From positions 1,054,001 through 1,118,000 of the forward strand of contig NZ_CP014579.1 in assembly GCF_001634365.1 (NCBI RefSeq): a DNA stretch of 64,000 bases, written 5' to 3'. Source of the DNA: Paraburkholderia phytofirmans OLGA172. GTDB taxonomy: Bacteria; Pseudomonadota; Gammaproteobacteria; Burkholderiales; Burkholderiaceae. Shown here one piece after another: positions 47,101 through 54,901 of this stretch. The notes beneath the pieces are model-generated. The model worked only from the letters and a program-made list of their open reading frames with translations. It ran no database searches and had not been told where the DNA came from. Numbering within the stretch: the first letter of the stretch is position 1; the number at the start of each line of letters is the position of its first letter. A program made the position numbers and the translations under genes.

Positions 47101-48768
47101 CTCGCTTTCGCCGACGAAATCCTGCATCGCACCGCAGGCGCAGGTGTCGACGTCGTTCTCAATTCGCTGGCTGGCGAGGCGATGGTCCGCAGTATCGATG
47201 TGCTGCGTCCGTTTGGCCGTTTTATCGAGCTAGGCAAGCGGGATTTCTACGAGAACACGCTGATTGGACTGCGGCCGTTTCGCAATAACATCAGCTACTT
47301 CGGCGTCGACGCAGACCAGTTGATGAGTGCACTGCCGCAACTGGCGGCGCGCCTGTTCGACGAGATCATGGACCTGGTCGCGCAAGGCGCGCTCCATCCG
47401 TTGCCTTACCGCACGTTCGCGGCTGAACATGCCGGGGACGCTTTCCGGTACATGCAACAGGCAAAGCAGGTCGGGAAGATACTGCTGACTTTCGATGCGG
47501 GCGTGCCGCCACCGCAAACGGCACCCGCCACCCCTCTGCGGCTCGACCCACACGCCGCTTATCTGGTTGTCGGCGGCACAAGCGGGCTGGGTTTTGCAAC
47601 AGCGCGCTGGTTTGTCGAAAAGGGCGCGCGGCATCTTGTGCTCGCGAGCCGTACCGCGAAACTCGCGCCGGAGCTTACTACCGAAGTTCAATACTGGACG
47701 GACGAGTTGGGGGTGGCGGTCACGCTCGCATCGTGCGATGTAACGGACGCGGCAGCGGTAGCGCAGCTCATCGAAAGAACTGACAAGGCGGTGGCGCCGC
47801 TCAAGGGCGTGGTGCATTCGGCGTTGAGCATTTCCGACGGCCTCGTTGCGAACCTCGACGATGCGCGCATGCGTACGGTGATGGCGCCCAAGGTGGCGGG
47901 CGCGTGGAATCTGCATCAGGCAACGCGCGGGCTGTCGCTTGACTTTTTCGTTGTGTACTCGTCGGCAACGACGTTCCTTGGAAATCCAGGGCAATCCAAT
48001 TATGTTGCCGCGAATGCATTCCTCGAATCGCTGGTTCTGTTGCGCCGTGCAGCAGGACAGCCGGCGTGCTTCATGGCATGGGGGCCTATCGATGATGTCG
48101 GTTTCTTGTCACGCAACAGGGAGACCCGCGATGCGCTTGAAGCGCGTATCGGTGGTCGTTCGATTACCTCGGGCGAAGCAATGGCCGCGCTGGAGCGCGT
48201 GCTGGTCGCGCAACGGGCGGGGGAGGCGGTGGTATGGCTAGAGTGGGAAGCGATTACGCGGGTGATTCCGTCAGCACGTTCCGAGCGCTACATCGAGATG
48301 CGCAAGCGCGAGTCTAACGACGCGCAACGCGCCGAGGGCCCGGGCCTGCGAGAGGACGTTCTCGCGCTGACGGTGACAGAAGCCCAGCAACTGGTTGCCG
48401 AGGCGTTGCGGGCTGAGATCGGGCGCATCCTGAACCTGTCGACGGCGAAGATCGAACTGGATCGATCGATCCTCGACATGGGGATGGATTCACTGATGGG
48501 TATGGAACTGCGCATGGCGATCGAGGAATGCTTCCAGGTCAAGCTGTCGGTCATGATGCTGACCGAGGGCGTCACCGTGAATTCGCTCGCGCAGAGAATC
48601 GTTGAGTTGATCCGGGGGGACGGCCAGGACAGTAGTCAGAAATCGGAACTGGAGCAGCAGGTCAGCGCCCTGGCGGCAACGCACGCGGTCGAGGTCAGTG
48701 CGGATGATGTCAGGGAAATGGCCGACCGTGCGATGCAACCCTCGCGGAAACAGGCATCCGGCCGGTAA
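41170..48768 (+). CDS. Reducing type I polyketide synthase: KS-AT-DH-(degenerate MT)-ER-KR-ACP
   Basis: ATG 41170 with GAGG 8 bases upstream; the 29 in-frame codons before it are not PKS-like. 2532 aa. KS (1-430; DTACSSS, Cys 174; EAHGTGT; SNLGHLEPASG), AT (about 530-850; GHSVGEVAAAW, Ser 626; YAFHS), DH (about 890-1180; LADHEVDGAATFPG = HxxxGxxxxP, His 930), a C-methyltransferase-like region (about 1250-1560) whose SAM motif reads LRVLEIATPGIGAF and seems broken, ER (about 1790-2100; HGAAGGVGIAA), KR (about 2130-2310; GGTSGLG, NYVAAN), ACP (about 2410-2485; MGMDSLMG, Ser 2441). The full reductive loop implies saturated chain building, used iteratively. There is no thioesterase; release is probably by the next gene's product. 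Confidence 0.92.
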   Translation: MNTPIAIVGMACRFPGGVCNPDDYWNLLVAEKDAVTEVPPERFGTEFYQHPAKREPGKSYTFSAGVLDDVMGFDAEFFGISPREAAQMDPQQRLLLELAWETFEDAGRLPGKMAGSNCAVFVGVSSQDYGDRNVDDLSVIDAYSATGNTSSIVSNRISYLFDLRGPSMSIDTACSSSLVAVHQACRSIWSGEADAALAGGVNLLLHPFAFIGFSKASMLSPTGRCRAFDAAGDGYVRAEGGALILLKSLEKAIADGDSVHAVIVSSGVNSDGHSQGGINVPATATQARLLEDVYARAGIDPAYVSYIEAHGTGTAVGDPVEARALSEVIGRRRAPGSPLLIGSAKSNLGHLEPASGMAGLLKAILCLKHRAVPASIHFRNPNPNIDFAGGGLQVVDRYTPLEAHAHPLTIGINSFGFGGTNAHVLIREADPASRAGHPGLVPQEGAQPLPLMLSARSPKALHALAAAYKTRLERGDPWSALALGAARKREWLSHRAIVSPAALEDGVAALDQLSQGETTSSIVTGEALDPNGKVALVFSGNGSQWAGMGQRLLEEDDNFRAALTELDILWRADGSPSLVDELRAGVTAERLADTDCAQPLLFALQFGVVRVMQSRGLQYDACFGHSVGEVAAAWASGALTIEQAVHVIKIRSGAQAKTRGTGRMAAAGLSEAAARQLIDTLGLADELEIAGINSPQAVTLVGALQALEAVQQVLLSGGQFFQILDLDYAFHSDRMDAIQGLVLDGLDDLRPHDTQRVFASSVTGGLLSGHALDASYWWRNIREPVRFDEATRSLIDAGVRLFVEVGPHPILRTYMTHTIEQSKVKGRPLPTLMRNQDSAADLHLAIHAAFANGASIDLDKGFPVSAGSMNCSLPTYPWQREHYMSPPTPEGYNLVNRRREHPLLGYPLKDHAAAWENQIDPVRMPVLADHEVDGAATFPGAGYAEMALAAARIHFGTVKCAVENLEIRTPVVFQPQHAKLFRFTLDTHTAGFTIETRTRMSDEPWALNVTGRLLAGGPDSAGAPNVAADELAQFDTYPRIDAASLYEGAASIGLHYGDAFRWVQSLRLAGDAALGELAAPPALQGALQDYVFHPAAMDSGFHPLFALVANQDSTDEGHPAYVPVHMGRIDFFGGNAPARVLVRIERRSPHSLVASFTYLDQDAGVIARISACRFRRVDFTGRHRPEPGRFVFVAEARPYNGDVIAAGLPAPAVLFESASGAVAAKEDAQHRNTHLTQVLPLLDVLAAAYALRAIEALNIIGSTSLPATRNQPLLERLVAMLVEDGVLEIVDGHVERGQEALPSIEDLWRGLLALSPGHAAELALMARCGAALPAVLSSEAQADTVLPPVRSDLVDHLYESSPSWSHANAFVRASLEAAVDAWREPRRLRVLEIATPGIGAFHPVAAHLQTRCDYAIAAGVEQLGTIDASSHPYIRTVSLELGEEPTLATEPGRPAQYDVVVIKNMLRASAQPARLIQAARSWMTPDAILLVSESQPSRVSDLVFGLDASAWTHERAGLLSANQITTLLHGQGLEDLVRHMEGDLEIEGAPVVIAARLPANDALVTPEATVEPQSAHWLVVFAGAAQQPLADTLVNALQAASQVAASCTLEALADEPARLARPMGNGTPRIVFMAATADAVPHNADGAALMEAQESTSIALARLVRTIIGSAPDAHASLWIVTSGGAPILGETGDALATRPEQATLWGLGRVLMNEHAELGCRLVDVEPGCDAPEALLVRELLSQESEEEVLLTSRGRFVSRMVPAATEDLRKTRAQAGAHERPAVLGFEAPGSLRNLQWFALKERELASNEVEIEPVAAGLNFRDVMYAMGLLSDEAVENGFAGPTIGMEVSGRIVRAGPQVDGFKVGDAVLGFAPACFASRVRTRATAIVIKPERLTFAEAATIPTTFLTVYYSLRELARLRPGERVLVHGAAGGVGIAAVQIAKHLGAEVYATASKEKREFVRLLGADHVFDSRSLAFADEILHRTAGAGVDVVLNSLAGEAMVRSIDVLRPFGRFIELGKRDFYENTLIGLRPFRNNISYFGVDADQLMSALPQLAARLFDEIMDLVAQGALHPLPYRTFAAEHAGDAFRYMQQAKQVGKILLTFDAGVPPPQTAPATPLRLDPHAAYLVVGGTSGLGFATARWFVEKGARHLVLASRTAKLAPELTTEVQYWTDELGVAVTLASCDVTDAAAVAQLIERTDKAVAPLKGVVHSALSISDGLVANLDDARMRTVMAPKVAGAWNLHQATRGLSLDFFVVYSSATTFLGNPGQSNYVAANAFLESLVLLRRAAGQPACFMAWGPIDDVGFLSRNRETRDALEARIGGRSITSGEAMAALERVLVAQRAGEAVVWLEWEAITRVIPSARSERYIEMRKRESNDAQRAEGPGLREDVLALTVTEAQQLVAEALRAEIGRILNLSTAKIELDRSILDMGMDSLMGMELRMAIEECFQVKLSVMMLTEGVTVNSLAQRIVELIRGDGQDSSQKSELEQQVSALAATHAVEVSADDVREMADRAMQPSRKQASGR

Positions 48769-48853
48769 ATGACGGCACGCTTACGTGCGTCAAGGTGGTG
48801 GCCGGCAATCGGTCATTAAATAAGGATGGCTAACAGATAGAAAGGAGCGGGAT

Positions 48854-50218
48854 ATGGGATTGGGTCAGCAATTCAGGCAACAGCTTGCCGCCAAGGCGCT
48901 CAAGCGCCAGCTCGAGCGTGTGGGCGACGATATCAGCGGGGTCACCCCGGTTGTGCATGAAGCACTGCGCTCCTCGCCATCGGGCCTGCGCTCGCCCGCG
49001 AATGGCTCCGTCGATTATGAGGCGCTGCGCCGTTTCGACACGATGCCCGGTTATCAGCAGGTGGCGATCATGCGGCAAATGCGGGAACAGCTTCATATCG
49101 AGTCGCCGTTTTTTCGCGTGCACGAAGGCAATGCGGGTGCGACGACGCGGATTGGCGAGAAGACCTACGTCAACTTCGCGAACTATAACTATCTCGGTCT
49201 CTCGGGTTCGCCCGTGGTTCTGGCCCGGGCGAAAGCTGCGATCGACCAGTACGGCACCTCCGCGTCGGCAAGTCGCATGGTCGCCGGAGAGCGGCCGATT
49301 CATGGCGAACTCGAGCGTGCACTAGCGAAGCTCTACGAGGTCGACGACTGTGTCGTATTTGTGAGTGGTCATGCAACGAATGTGACCGTTATTGGCTCGT
49401 TGTTCGGTCCGTCTGATCTGATCGTTCACGATTCGCTCTCGCACAACAGCGTCATACAAGGAGCGATACTGAGCGGTGCGAAGCGGCTCCCCTTTCCACA
49501 TAACGATTGGGCTGCGCTGGACGAATTGCTCACGCGCGTACGAGGCAACTATCAGCGTGTGCTGATTACGATTGAAGGGCTGTACAGCATGGACGGCGAC
49601 ATCCCCGATCTCGCCCGGTTCATCGAGATCAAGCGTCGCCATGCGGCGTTCCTGATGGTGGACGAGGCGCATTCGCTGGGTGTCCTGGGCGAAACCGGCA
49701 AAGGGGTGCGCGAGCATTTTGGTGTCGATGGGCGCGACGTCGACATCTGGATGGGCACGCTGAGCAAGACGCTTAGCGGTTGTGGCGGCTTTATCGCCGG
49801 CGCGCAGACACTCATCGATATCCTGCGCCATCTTGCGCCGGGCTTCATGTATAGCGTCGGCCTTGCGCCGGCGCTTGCCGCCGCTTCGCTCGCTTCGCTC
49901 GAGTGCATGCAATCTGAACCACAACGGGTCACCCAGCTTCGCGAGCGCGGCCAGCAGTTCCTGAAGGAAGCCCGGCGCGTCGGTTTGAACACAGGGACAA
50001 GTGCTGGATATGCGGTTATTCCGGTGATTACCGGAAGCTCGCTGAAGGCTGTTCAATGGTCGAACGCGCTCTTCGAACAGGGTATCAACGCTCAGCCGAT
50101 ATTTTATCCGGCGGTCGAAGAGAAGCTGGCGAGACTGCGATTTTTCATTTGTTCGACGCATACATCCGAGCACATTCGCGTCGTGATCGATGCGCTTGAG
50201 CGCATCGCTGGCGGCTAG
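48854..50218 (+). CDS. PLP-dependent alpha-oxoamine synthase (KBL/AONS/SPT family)
   Basis: 454 aa; AAAGGAG precedes the ATG by about 7 bases. Family hallmarks: NFANYNYLGLSG, YGTSASASRMVAGER, FVSGHATNVTVIGSL, LMVDEAHSLGVLG, and the PLP lysine in GTLSKTLSGCGGF (Lys 305). The ~85-residue N-terminal extension before the core is longer than in AONS. These enzymes join an amino acid to an acyl thioester with loss of CO2, as serine palmitoyltransferase does. Placed 85 bp after a PKS that lacks a thioesterase, it most likely releases the chain from the ACP as an amino-ketone (sphingoid-like). Substrate amino acid unknown. Confidence 0.9.
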   Translation: MGLGQQFRQQLAAKALKRQLERVGDDISGVTPVVHEALRSSPSGLRSPANGSVDYEALRRFDTMPGYQQVAIMRQMREQLHIESPFFRVHEGNAGATTRIGEKTYVNFANYNYLGLSGSPVVLARAKAAIDQYGTSASASRMVAGERPIHGELERALAKLYEVDDCVVFVSGHATNVTVIGSLFGPSDLIVHDSLSHNSVIQGAILSGAKRLPFPHNDWAALDELLTRVRGNYQRVLITIEGLYSMDGDIPDLARFIEIKRRHAAFLMVDEAHSLGVLGETGKGVREHFGVDGRDVDIWMGTLSKTLSGCGGFIAGAQTLIDILRHLAPGFMYSVGLAPALAAASLASLECMQSEPQRVTQLRERGQQFLKEARRVGLNTGTSAGYAVIPVITGSSLKAVQWSNALFEQGINAQPIFYPAVEEKLARLRFFICSTHTSEHIRVVIDALERIAGG

Positions 50219-50324
50219 GTGCGATAAGCACTTGGGTGATGCGAGGTCGACCAGGGGATGTGCAGTCGTCAGGCCAAACAGAATAAGCCGTACAAAGACC
50301 CGCATCACCTATGGGGATTCTTAT

Positions 50325-50594
50325 ATGTTCAGTGTCAAGGATGAAGTATCGGACGTGGCAGCTGAAATCGAAAATCTCTGCGGCACGCTCTTCGATCGAT
50401 GGTGCGAAAAGCGCAGTGTGGTTCCGCTTGCCTATTTGATGCACAGTTGGCCGCTCGCTGCGCCGACGCCGCTGCGGATCATGCGTTTGTCGTGTGTACT
50501 GCGAGACCTGATGAATGCTTATTGTGAGTCGTTGGACGTTGACGACCGCCAGCTCATTCACACAGTAGTCGCGATTGCCAACCGTGTGATTTAG
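50325..50594 (+). CDS. Small protein of unknown function, FDRWCEKR family, copy 1
   Basis: 89 aa from ATG 50325 (GGGG 8 bases upstream). I do not know the family. It aligns end to end with the 91-aa product at 53422: both share LFDRWCEKR.VVPLAYLMH.WP...PTP followed by a helical RDLM..Y..SLDVD...LI. No signal peptide or membrane helix; acidic N-terminus, conserved Trp and Cys. It lies 106 bp after the oxoamine synthase gene and could belong to the end of that transcript. The paralogy is direct evidence that it is a real gene. Confidence 0.75.
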   Translation: MFSVKDEVSDVAAEIENLCGTLFDRWCEKRSVVPLAYLMHSWPLAAPTPLRIMRLSCVLRDLMNAYCESLDVDDRQLIHTVVAIANRVI

Positions 50595-50768
50595 CGGACA
50601 GGAACTGGATGACCACGCCCGGCTGTCCGGTGCTCGATCGACATGGGTCAGGTACCGGGGTGCGCAGCCATGGATGAGGTGCGTCGTTGCGGCCGGTGCG
50701 GGCGGGGGCGGTGTGTGGATGCCGCGCGCTGGCTGCAGACCGTTAGCCAGACAAGGAGAGTGTCAGGT

Positions 50769-51449
50769 ATGTGTGGCCGCTATGTTCGCGCGCGTGCTGG
50801 ACTGGAGTATTTGGCGCCATTGGTGTCCGGTCATGGTGACTTTCCCGTGGGGCTTGATGTGTGCCCGAGCTGGAACATCGCGCCTGGCACGTGCCAGCCG
50901 ATCGTCTACCCGGCAGGCACGCCCCGCCGCGTGCGCTGGGGCTACCGGACCCCGTGGGCCATGCGTAAACGCCCGCGTACCATCATCGACGCCACAAGCG
51001 GAAATTTTGACTCGTCGGCGTGGAAAGCGCTCTGGAGAAATGGCCGGGTGATTGTGCCTGGCGACGGCTGGTTCGAGTGGGTGGACGCTGTGGACGGAAG
51101 TCAGCCGTACTTCATCCGGCGCATGGATGGCGAGCCACTGTTCATGGCAGCGCTGACCAGCCAGCAGCTGGAAACGGAAGCTCACGATGGTGATGGTTTC
51201 ATGATCGTTGTCACCGCCGCCGATGCAGGCCCCCTGGACGTGCACGCCTTGCGGCCTGTGGTGTTTGCCGCTCCCGATGCACGCGTATGGCTCGACCCCG
51301 ATACGTCGCCCGAGCTGGCAAGCTATCTGGTGCATCGTGTGGCGCTGCCCGCCGGATCCTTCGACCGGTTTGCGGTCAGCCGTGCCGTGAATTGGGCGGA
51401 CAGGCAGGATGGCCCGAGCCTGATTGAGCGCACCGCGGCGCCCAGGTGA
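50769..51449 (+). CDS. SOS response-associated peptidase family protein (SRAP/YedK/HMCES)
   Basis: 226 aa. ATG 50769 is fixed by the family rule that the protein begins Met-Cys (MCGRY), Cys2 becoming the N-terminus that crosslinks abasic sites in single-stranded DNA; AAGGAG is about 10 bases upstream. Other conserved parts are WNIAPGT, RVRWGYRTPW, the Asn in IDATSGN, the Glu in VPGDGWFEW, and the His in DVHALRPVV. It shields abasic sites during replication. Local context does not suggest anything beyond housekeeping DNA repair. Confidence 0.9.
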   Translation: MCGRYVRARAGLEYLAPLVSGHGDFPVGLDVCPSWNIAPGTCQPIVYPAGTPRRVRWGYRTPWAMRKRPRTIIDATSGNFDSSAWKALWRNGRVIVPGDGWFEWVDAVDGSQPYFIRRMDGEPLFMAALTSQQLETEAHDGDGFMIVVTAADAGPLDVHALRPVVFAAPDARVWLDPDTSPELASYLVHRVALPAGSFDRFAVSRAVNWADRQDGPSLIERTAAPR

Positions 51450-51629
51450 AAGGTTGCGATGCGTGCGATCAGTCGATCTGCCGACTCGTGATTCTGGTTT
51501 TCACCGATCGGCAGCCGAAACATTACGCGCACTTCGCCGTAAAGCCGCCCGATGACTCGCGCATTCCCCAAGGAAATGCCTGTCGATACCTGCGAGGGCC
51601 TGCGGGTGCGATTCCCGTGAGCTACTCAC

Positions 51630-52646
51630 CTAAGCGTTTCTAAGGGCGAGCCGCTCCGACGGCCGCTTGCTCGCCCGATATTGGCTTGGTGTTGTCGCAA
51701 GATGCTGACGGAAGAGCTTTGACAGCCGCGCACCGCAGCCGATTCCGCAGCGCCGTGCGACCTCGTCGACCGGGAGGTTGGTTTCAGCAAGCAGGTCGCA
51801 GCTCTTGTGAAGGCGTATGTGTAACAGATACTCAGAAGGTGTTATCCCCATTTCAATCTTGAACCGTCGCAGGAAGTTCCGCTCGCTCATGGCGGCCGCC
51901 TGTGCTGCGTCGTCGATTGCGATGGGATGATCGCTGTTTTCCTCCAGCCATCGCGCGGACGCCCGGATCTTTTCGCTGACGCAGGCACCTGCGTTCGTGC
52001 GCTCGATTGCATTCAAATGCGTCTGCACCGCGGGCGCTACCCAGTCGGCAATCCGTGTGGCGATCTCCGCGCCGAGGTCTTGCTGGACTATCGCTAGCGC
52101 GATTTGCATCGGGTTAATGAGGTCCGGGGAAGCGCATGCGTTCGCAGCACCGACTACGATGTCGCCAGCCCGTATTCCATCATGGAAACCGTAGGGGAGC
52201 GCTCTGCCTGCTGCGGCTTCGAGCAGCAACCGTCCTTCGTCGATCGGGAAGATCAGATCGGTGGACGCGTAGGTGTACCGCAACCATGTAATCAGGCGTT
52301 GGTCGCGCAGTGCGTTCTTCACCCCCGAGCCGCCAGCAATAAAGAGCGCGTAAAAATAACCGGCGCCGTTGAGCGCTTCAATACGCTCGCTTCCGACGAA
52401 CAACGATGACGAGCTTGCGATTCTACCGCCGGGGGCCGACAGGAGGCGGACGTCGTAAGGCGCACCTCCTTGCGCGGCGTAGTCAGTCAGCGCGTTCGCG
52501 GAGTGGAATATTTCTATGATGCGGGCGACCTTCGGTAGCGCAAAACCGTCGTACAAGGCGACACCGATACATCTCCGGGCGGTGACGCCAGGCCGGACAT
52601 GGGATTGAAGTTCGCAACCCGTTTCCTCATCGAAGCGGCAATTCAT
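51630..52646 (-). CDS. GlxA-type AraC-family transcriptional regulator, copy 2
   Basis: 338 aa. DJ-1/PfpI-like domain (IGVALYDGFALPKVARIIEIF; YALFIAGGSGVKNALRDQRL; DLIFPIDEGRLLLEAAAG) followed by the AraC HTH pair (AIDDAAQAAAMSERNFLRRF; LPVDEVARRCGIGCGARLSKLF). The glutamine-amidotransferase-type nucleophile Cys is absent at the GG(S/A)G turn, so the domain is a ligand sensor, not an enzyme. GGGGAAG precedes the ATG. Closely related to copies 3 and 4 and more distantly to copy 1. Confidence 0.88.
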   Translation of the reverse strand: MNCRFDEETGCELQSHVRPGVTARRCIGVALYDGFALPKVARIIEIFHSANALTDYAAQGGAPYDVRLLSAPGGRIASSSSLFVGSERIEALNGAGYFYALFIAGGSGVKNALRDQRLITWLRYTYASTDLIFPIDEGRLLLEAAAGRALPYGFHDGIRAGDIVVGAANACASPDLINPMQIALAIVQQDLGAEIATRIADWVAPAVQTHLNAIERTNAGACVSEKIRASARWLEENSDHPIAIDDAAQAAAMSERNFLRRFKIEMGITPSEYLLHIRLHKSCDLLAETNLPVDEVARRCGIGCGARLSKLFRQHLATTPSQYRASKRPSERLALRNA

Positions 52647-53421
52647 GTGGCTTCCCCGGAAATGTTCTATTGCTTTGTTTGCACGAGACTCAGTGCCTGA
52701 ACCGATCCTAGTCAGCCAGGCTCGCTGCAGTGTTTGATTTGACCGAATTAGTCACGATGTTGTCGGATCGAGATCATTTGCAGCGAAGGCGTTCGTGCTA
52801 TTCGTACGATGATTGCGCCACATCGAGATGTCCCCACTGCAGATCGAGGGCTCGCACCCACATGCCAACGGTGTTGCGACGCCCAGCGTTGGTGCGGCGC
52901 GGAAACGCTCCCCGAGCGGCTTTCGACGTTTTCTGGCGCTTCGCGCGCAAACGTGTGCGACGAAGAAAGCCGGCCTTTTAAGACGGGAAAGTAGTAATAA
53001 GTACCTCCCGTGTTGTAATCCGTCAAATGTGTATTTTTTCCCGCCAAGGTTTACGCCTGCTGGCGTATTATTGCTATGCTGCAACGCAATAGCGTAAATA
53101 TGAGCAACGAGAGCGGGGGCAGGCATGAGTAATACTCGGTCGGGGAAAGGTGTTGCGAATCGCACGCGACAGACGTTCGCGCTGCCGCGTGCGATTGGCA
53201 TGTGCGCTATGGCCTTCCGATTACTAGCAAAGTATTCGTCAGCGAAGTCATTTATTCGTCTGAGTAATGGGCGTCGCCTCAAATCCCCACATATTCCGGT
53301 GTCTCCAGGCGGATGTCATATGTCAGCTGGTGCCCGAACGCGCACTGGCCAAGCCATCAAGGCAGTCCAATAAATATTCGCTTGAATTTCACGCGGACTC
53401 GTTTGGTGAGAGGGGGCACGT
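52647..53421. other. Sparse region, 775 bp, with one weak small ORF
   Basis: Between regulator copy 2 and the second FDRWCEKR gene. An ATG at 53125 with GGGGGCAGG before it opens an 82-codon frame (to 53373; MSNTRSGKG...) with an SSAKSFIRLSNGRRLKS stretch that faintly recalls HPr-like proteins. I cannot support this as a gene. The sequence is less GC-rich than its neighbours. Nothing else is seen. Confidence 0.4.
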
Positions 53422-53697
53422 ATGTTGATCGATATGAGCAAGCGGCCAGAGCTTTCTGCAGAGATCGAAGCGTGTTGTCTTGCGCTATTTGACCGCTGGT
53501 GCGAAAAGAGGCGCGTCGTTCCCCTTGCATATTTGATGCACGCGTGGCCTATACCCAAGCCAACGCCGACTTTGATGAGGCATCTATCCAGATCGCTCCA
53601 CGATTTGATGCTTTCTTATTCCGATTCCCTTGACGTCGACGAGTGCCGCCTGATTGAGGACGCTATTGCGATTGCTGAAGAAAACTGCCGGGCCTGA
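53422..53697 (+). CDS. Small protein of unknown function, FDRWCEKR family, copy 2
   Basis: 91 aa; GAGAGGGGG lies just upstream of the ATG. Paralogue of the 50325-50594 product (shared FDRWCEKR, VVPLAYLMHAWP, SLDVDE). The conserved block is followed by two predicted amphipathic helices. No recognised domain, signal or membrane segment. It lies 142 bp before GlxA-type regulator copy 3 on the same strand, and copy 1 of the small gene likewise has a GlxA-type regulator nearby; a functional tie is possible but unproven. Confidence 0.75.
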   Translation: MLIDMSKRPELSAEIEACCLALFDRWCEKRRVVPLAYLMHAWPIPKPTPTLMRHLSRSLHDLMLSYSDSLDVDECRLIEDAIAIAEENCRA

Positions 53698-53839
53698 TGA
53701 GGTTGGTGCTTTGCGGACCTGTTTCGGGCAATTAACTGCAGAGTATCGGATATCGCGTCAAACATCGGAAACTTACACGTAATCGCATGAGCTTAAATAC
53801 AGCCGGAACGGCTCAGTGGTTCTATGGGGGCAAAGTGAG

Positions 53840-54874
53840 ATGGAATGCTTTTCCGAGGTACACAGTAACGGCAAGGTCTGGGAGAACGTAGTTCACGGTA
53901 CCCGCGCCGTACGACACATTGGCATTACCCTGTTCAACGGCTTCGCACTGCAGGAGGTGGTTGCCATCGGGCAGGCTTTCCAGTCGGCGAATGCGCTCTG
54001 CGAATCTACCCGGCACGGTACCGCGCTTTACAACGTCTGCCTGCTGTCGGCCACCGGCGGCATGATTGCCAGTTCGTCATCGGTGTTCGTCTGGACCGAA
54101 AATATCGATGCGTGCCGCCATACCGACAATTTTCATGCGCTCTTCATTGTTGGCGGCGCGGGGGCTCGCAGCGCGCTGCGCGACGAACATTTGATCCGCT
54201 GGCTGCGTCGCTCTGTCCCGCGCAGCCAACTGACGTTCCCGATCACCGAAGGACGGTTGCTGCTCGAAGCCGCTGCGCTCGGACAGGCTGGTACCGACGA
54301 TGCATGGGGCAATCGCGCGGACAGCCTGGCCGCAAAACATCTCGACGCTGCTCATTATGCCAACGCTGTGGGCCCGTTGCGAGCCGCGTTGAACGTGATC
54401 CGGGAAGATCTCGGCACTGACATCACAAGGAAGATTGCCTCTGGCGTAGCGACGCTAGTCGAAACGGAATTCACCTCGATTGTGAGCAGGAACGCCGCGC
54501 CGAACGTCAGCGAAAGGATTCAGGCATCGGCGCGATGGCTGGCAGCGAATAGCGACCGACAGATCACGATCGATGAGGCGGCGCAAGTCTGCGCCATGAG
54601 CGAGCGAAACTTCCTGCGGCGCTTCAAGACCGAACTGGGCGTCACACCGTCCGATTATCTGATGTATGTTCGGCTCGACATGTGCTGCCGCCTTCTGGTT
54701 GAAACCGATCTGCCGGTCGACAAGATCGCGCTGCGCTGTGGAATCAGCGGTGGTGGGCGGGTCTCGAAACTCTTCCGGCGGTATCTTGCGATGACGCCGA
54801 CGGCCTATCGCATGCGCAATCGAGCTTCGACGCGTCAAACGCGCGTGAGCCCCGTTGCCAGAGCCGCACCGTGA
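53840..54874 (+). CDS. GlxA-type AraC-family transcriptional regulator, copy 3
   Basis: The ATG at 53840 (GGGGG 9 bases upstream) gives 344 aa; a GTG at 53816 is in frame but unsupported. DJ-1/PfpI-like sensor (IGITLFNGFALQEVVAIGQAF; ALFIVGGAGARSALRDEHL; LTFPITEGRLLLEAAALG) plus AraC HTH (TIDEAAQVCAMSERNFLRRF; LPVDKIALRCGISGGGRVSKLF; MTPTAYRMRN). It faces the sedolisin gene, which is convergent. Confidence 0.88.
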   Translation: MECFSEVHSNGKVWENVVHGTRAVRHIGITLFNGFALQEVVAIGQAFQSANALCESTRHGTALYNVCLLSATGGMIASSSSVFVWTENIDACRHTDNFHALFIVGGAGARSALRDEHLIRWLRRSVPRSQLTFPITEGRLLLEAAALGQAGTDDAWGNRADSLAAKHLDAAHYANAVGPLRAALNVIREDLGTDITRKIASGVATLVETEFTSIVSRNAAPNVSERIQASARWLAANSDRQITIDEAAQVCAMSERNFLRRFKTELGVTPSDYLMYVRLDMCCRLLVETDLPVDKIALRCGISGGGRVSKLFRRYLAMTPTAYRMRNRASTRQTRVSPVARAAP

Positions 54875-54901
54875 CGCGGGCAGCAAGGGGCAATAGCCAC
54901 G

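Noticed and set aside
53125..53373. Small open frame with faint HPr-like look
   Set aside because: Similarity is too weak, lacks a convincing phospho-His context and cannot be told from chance.
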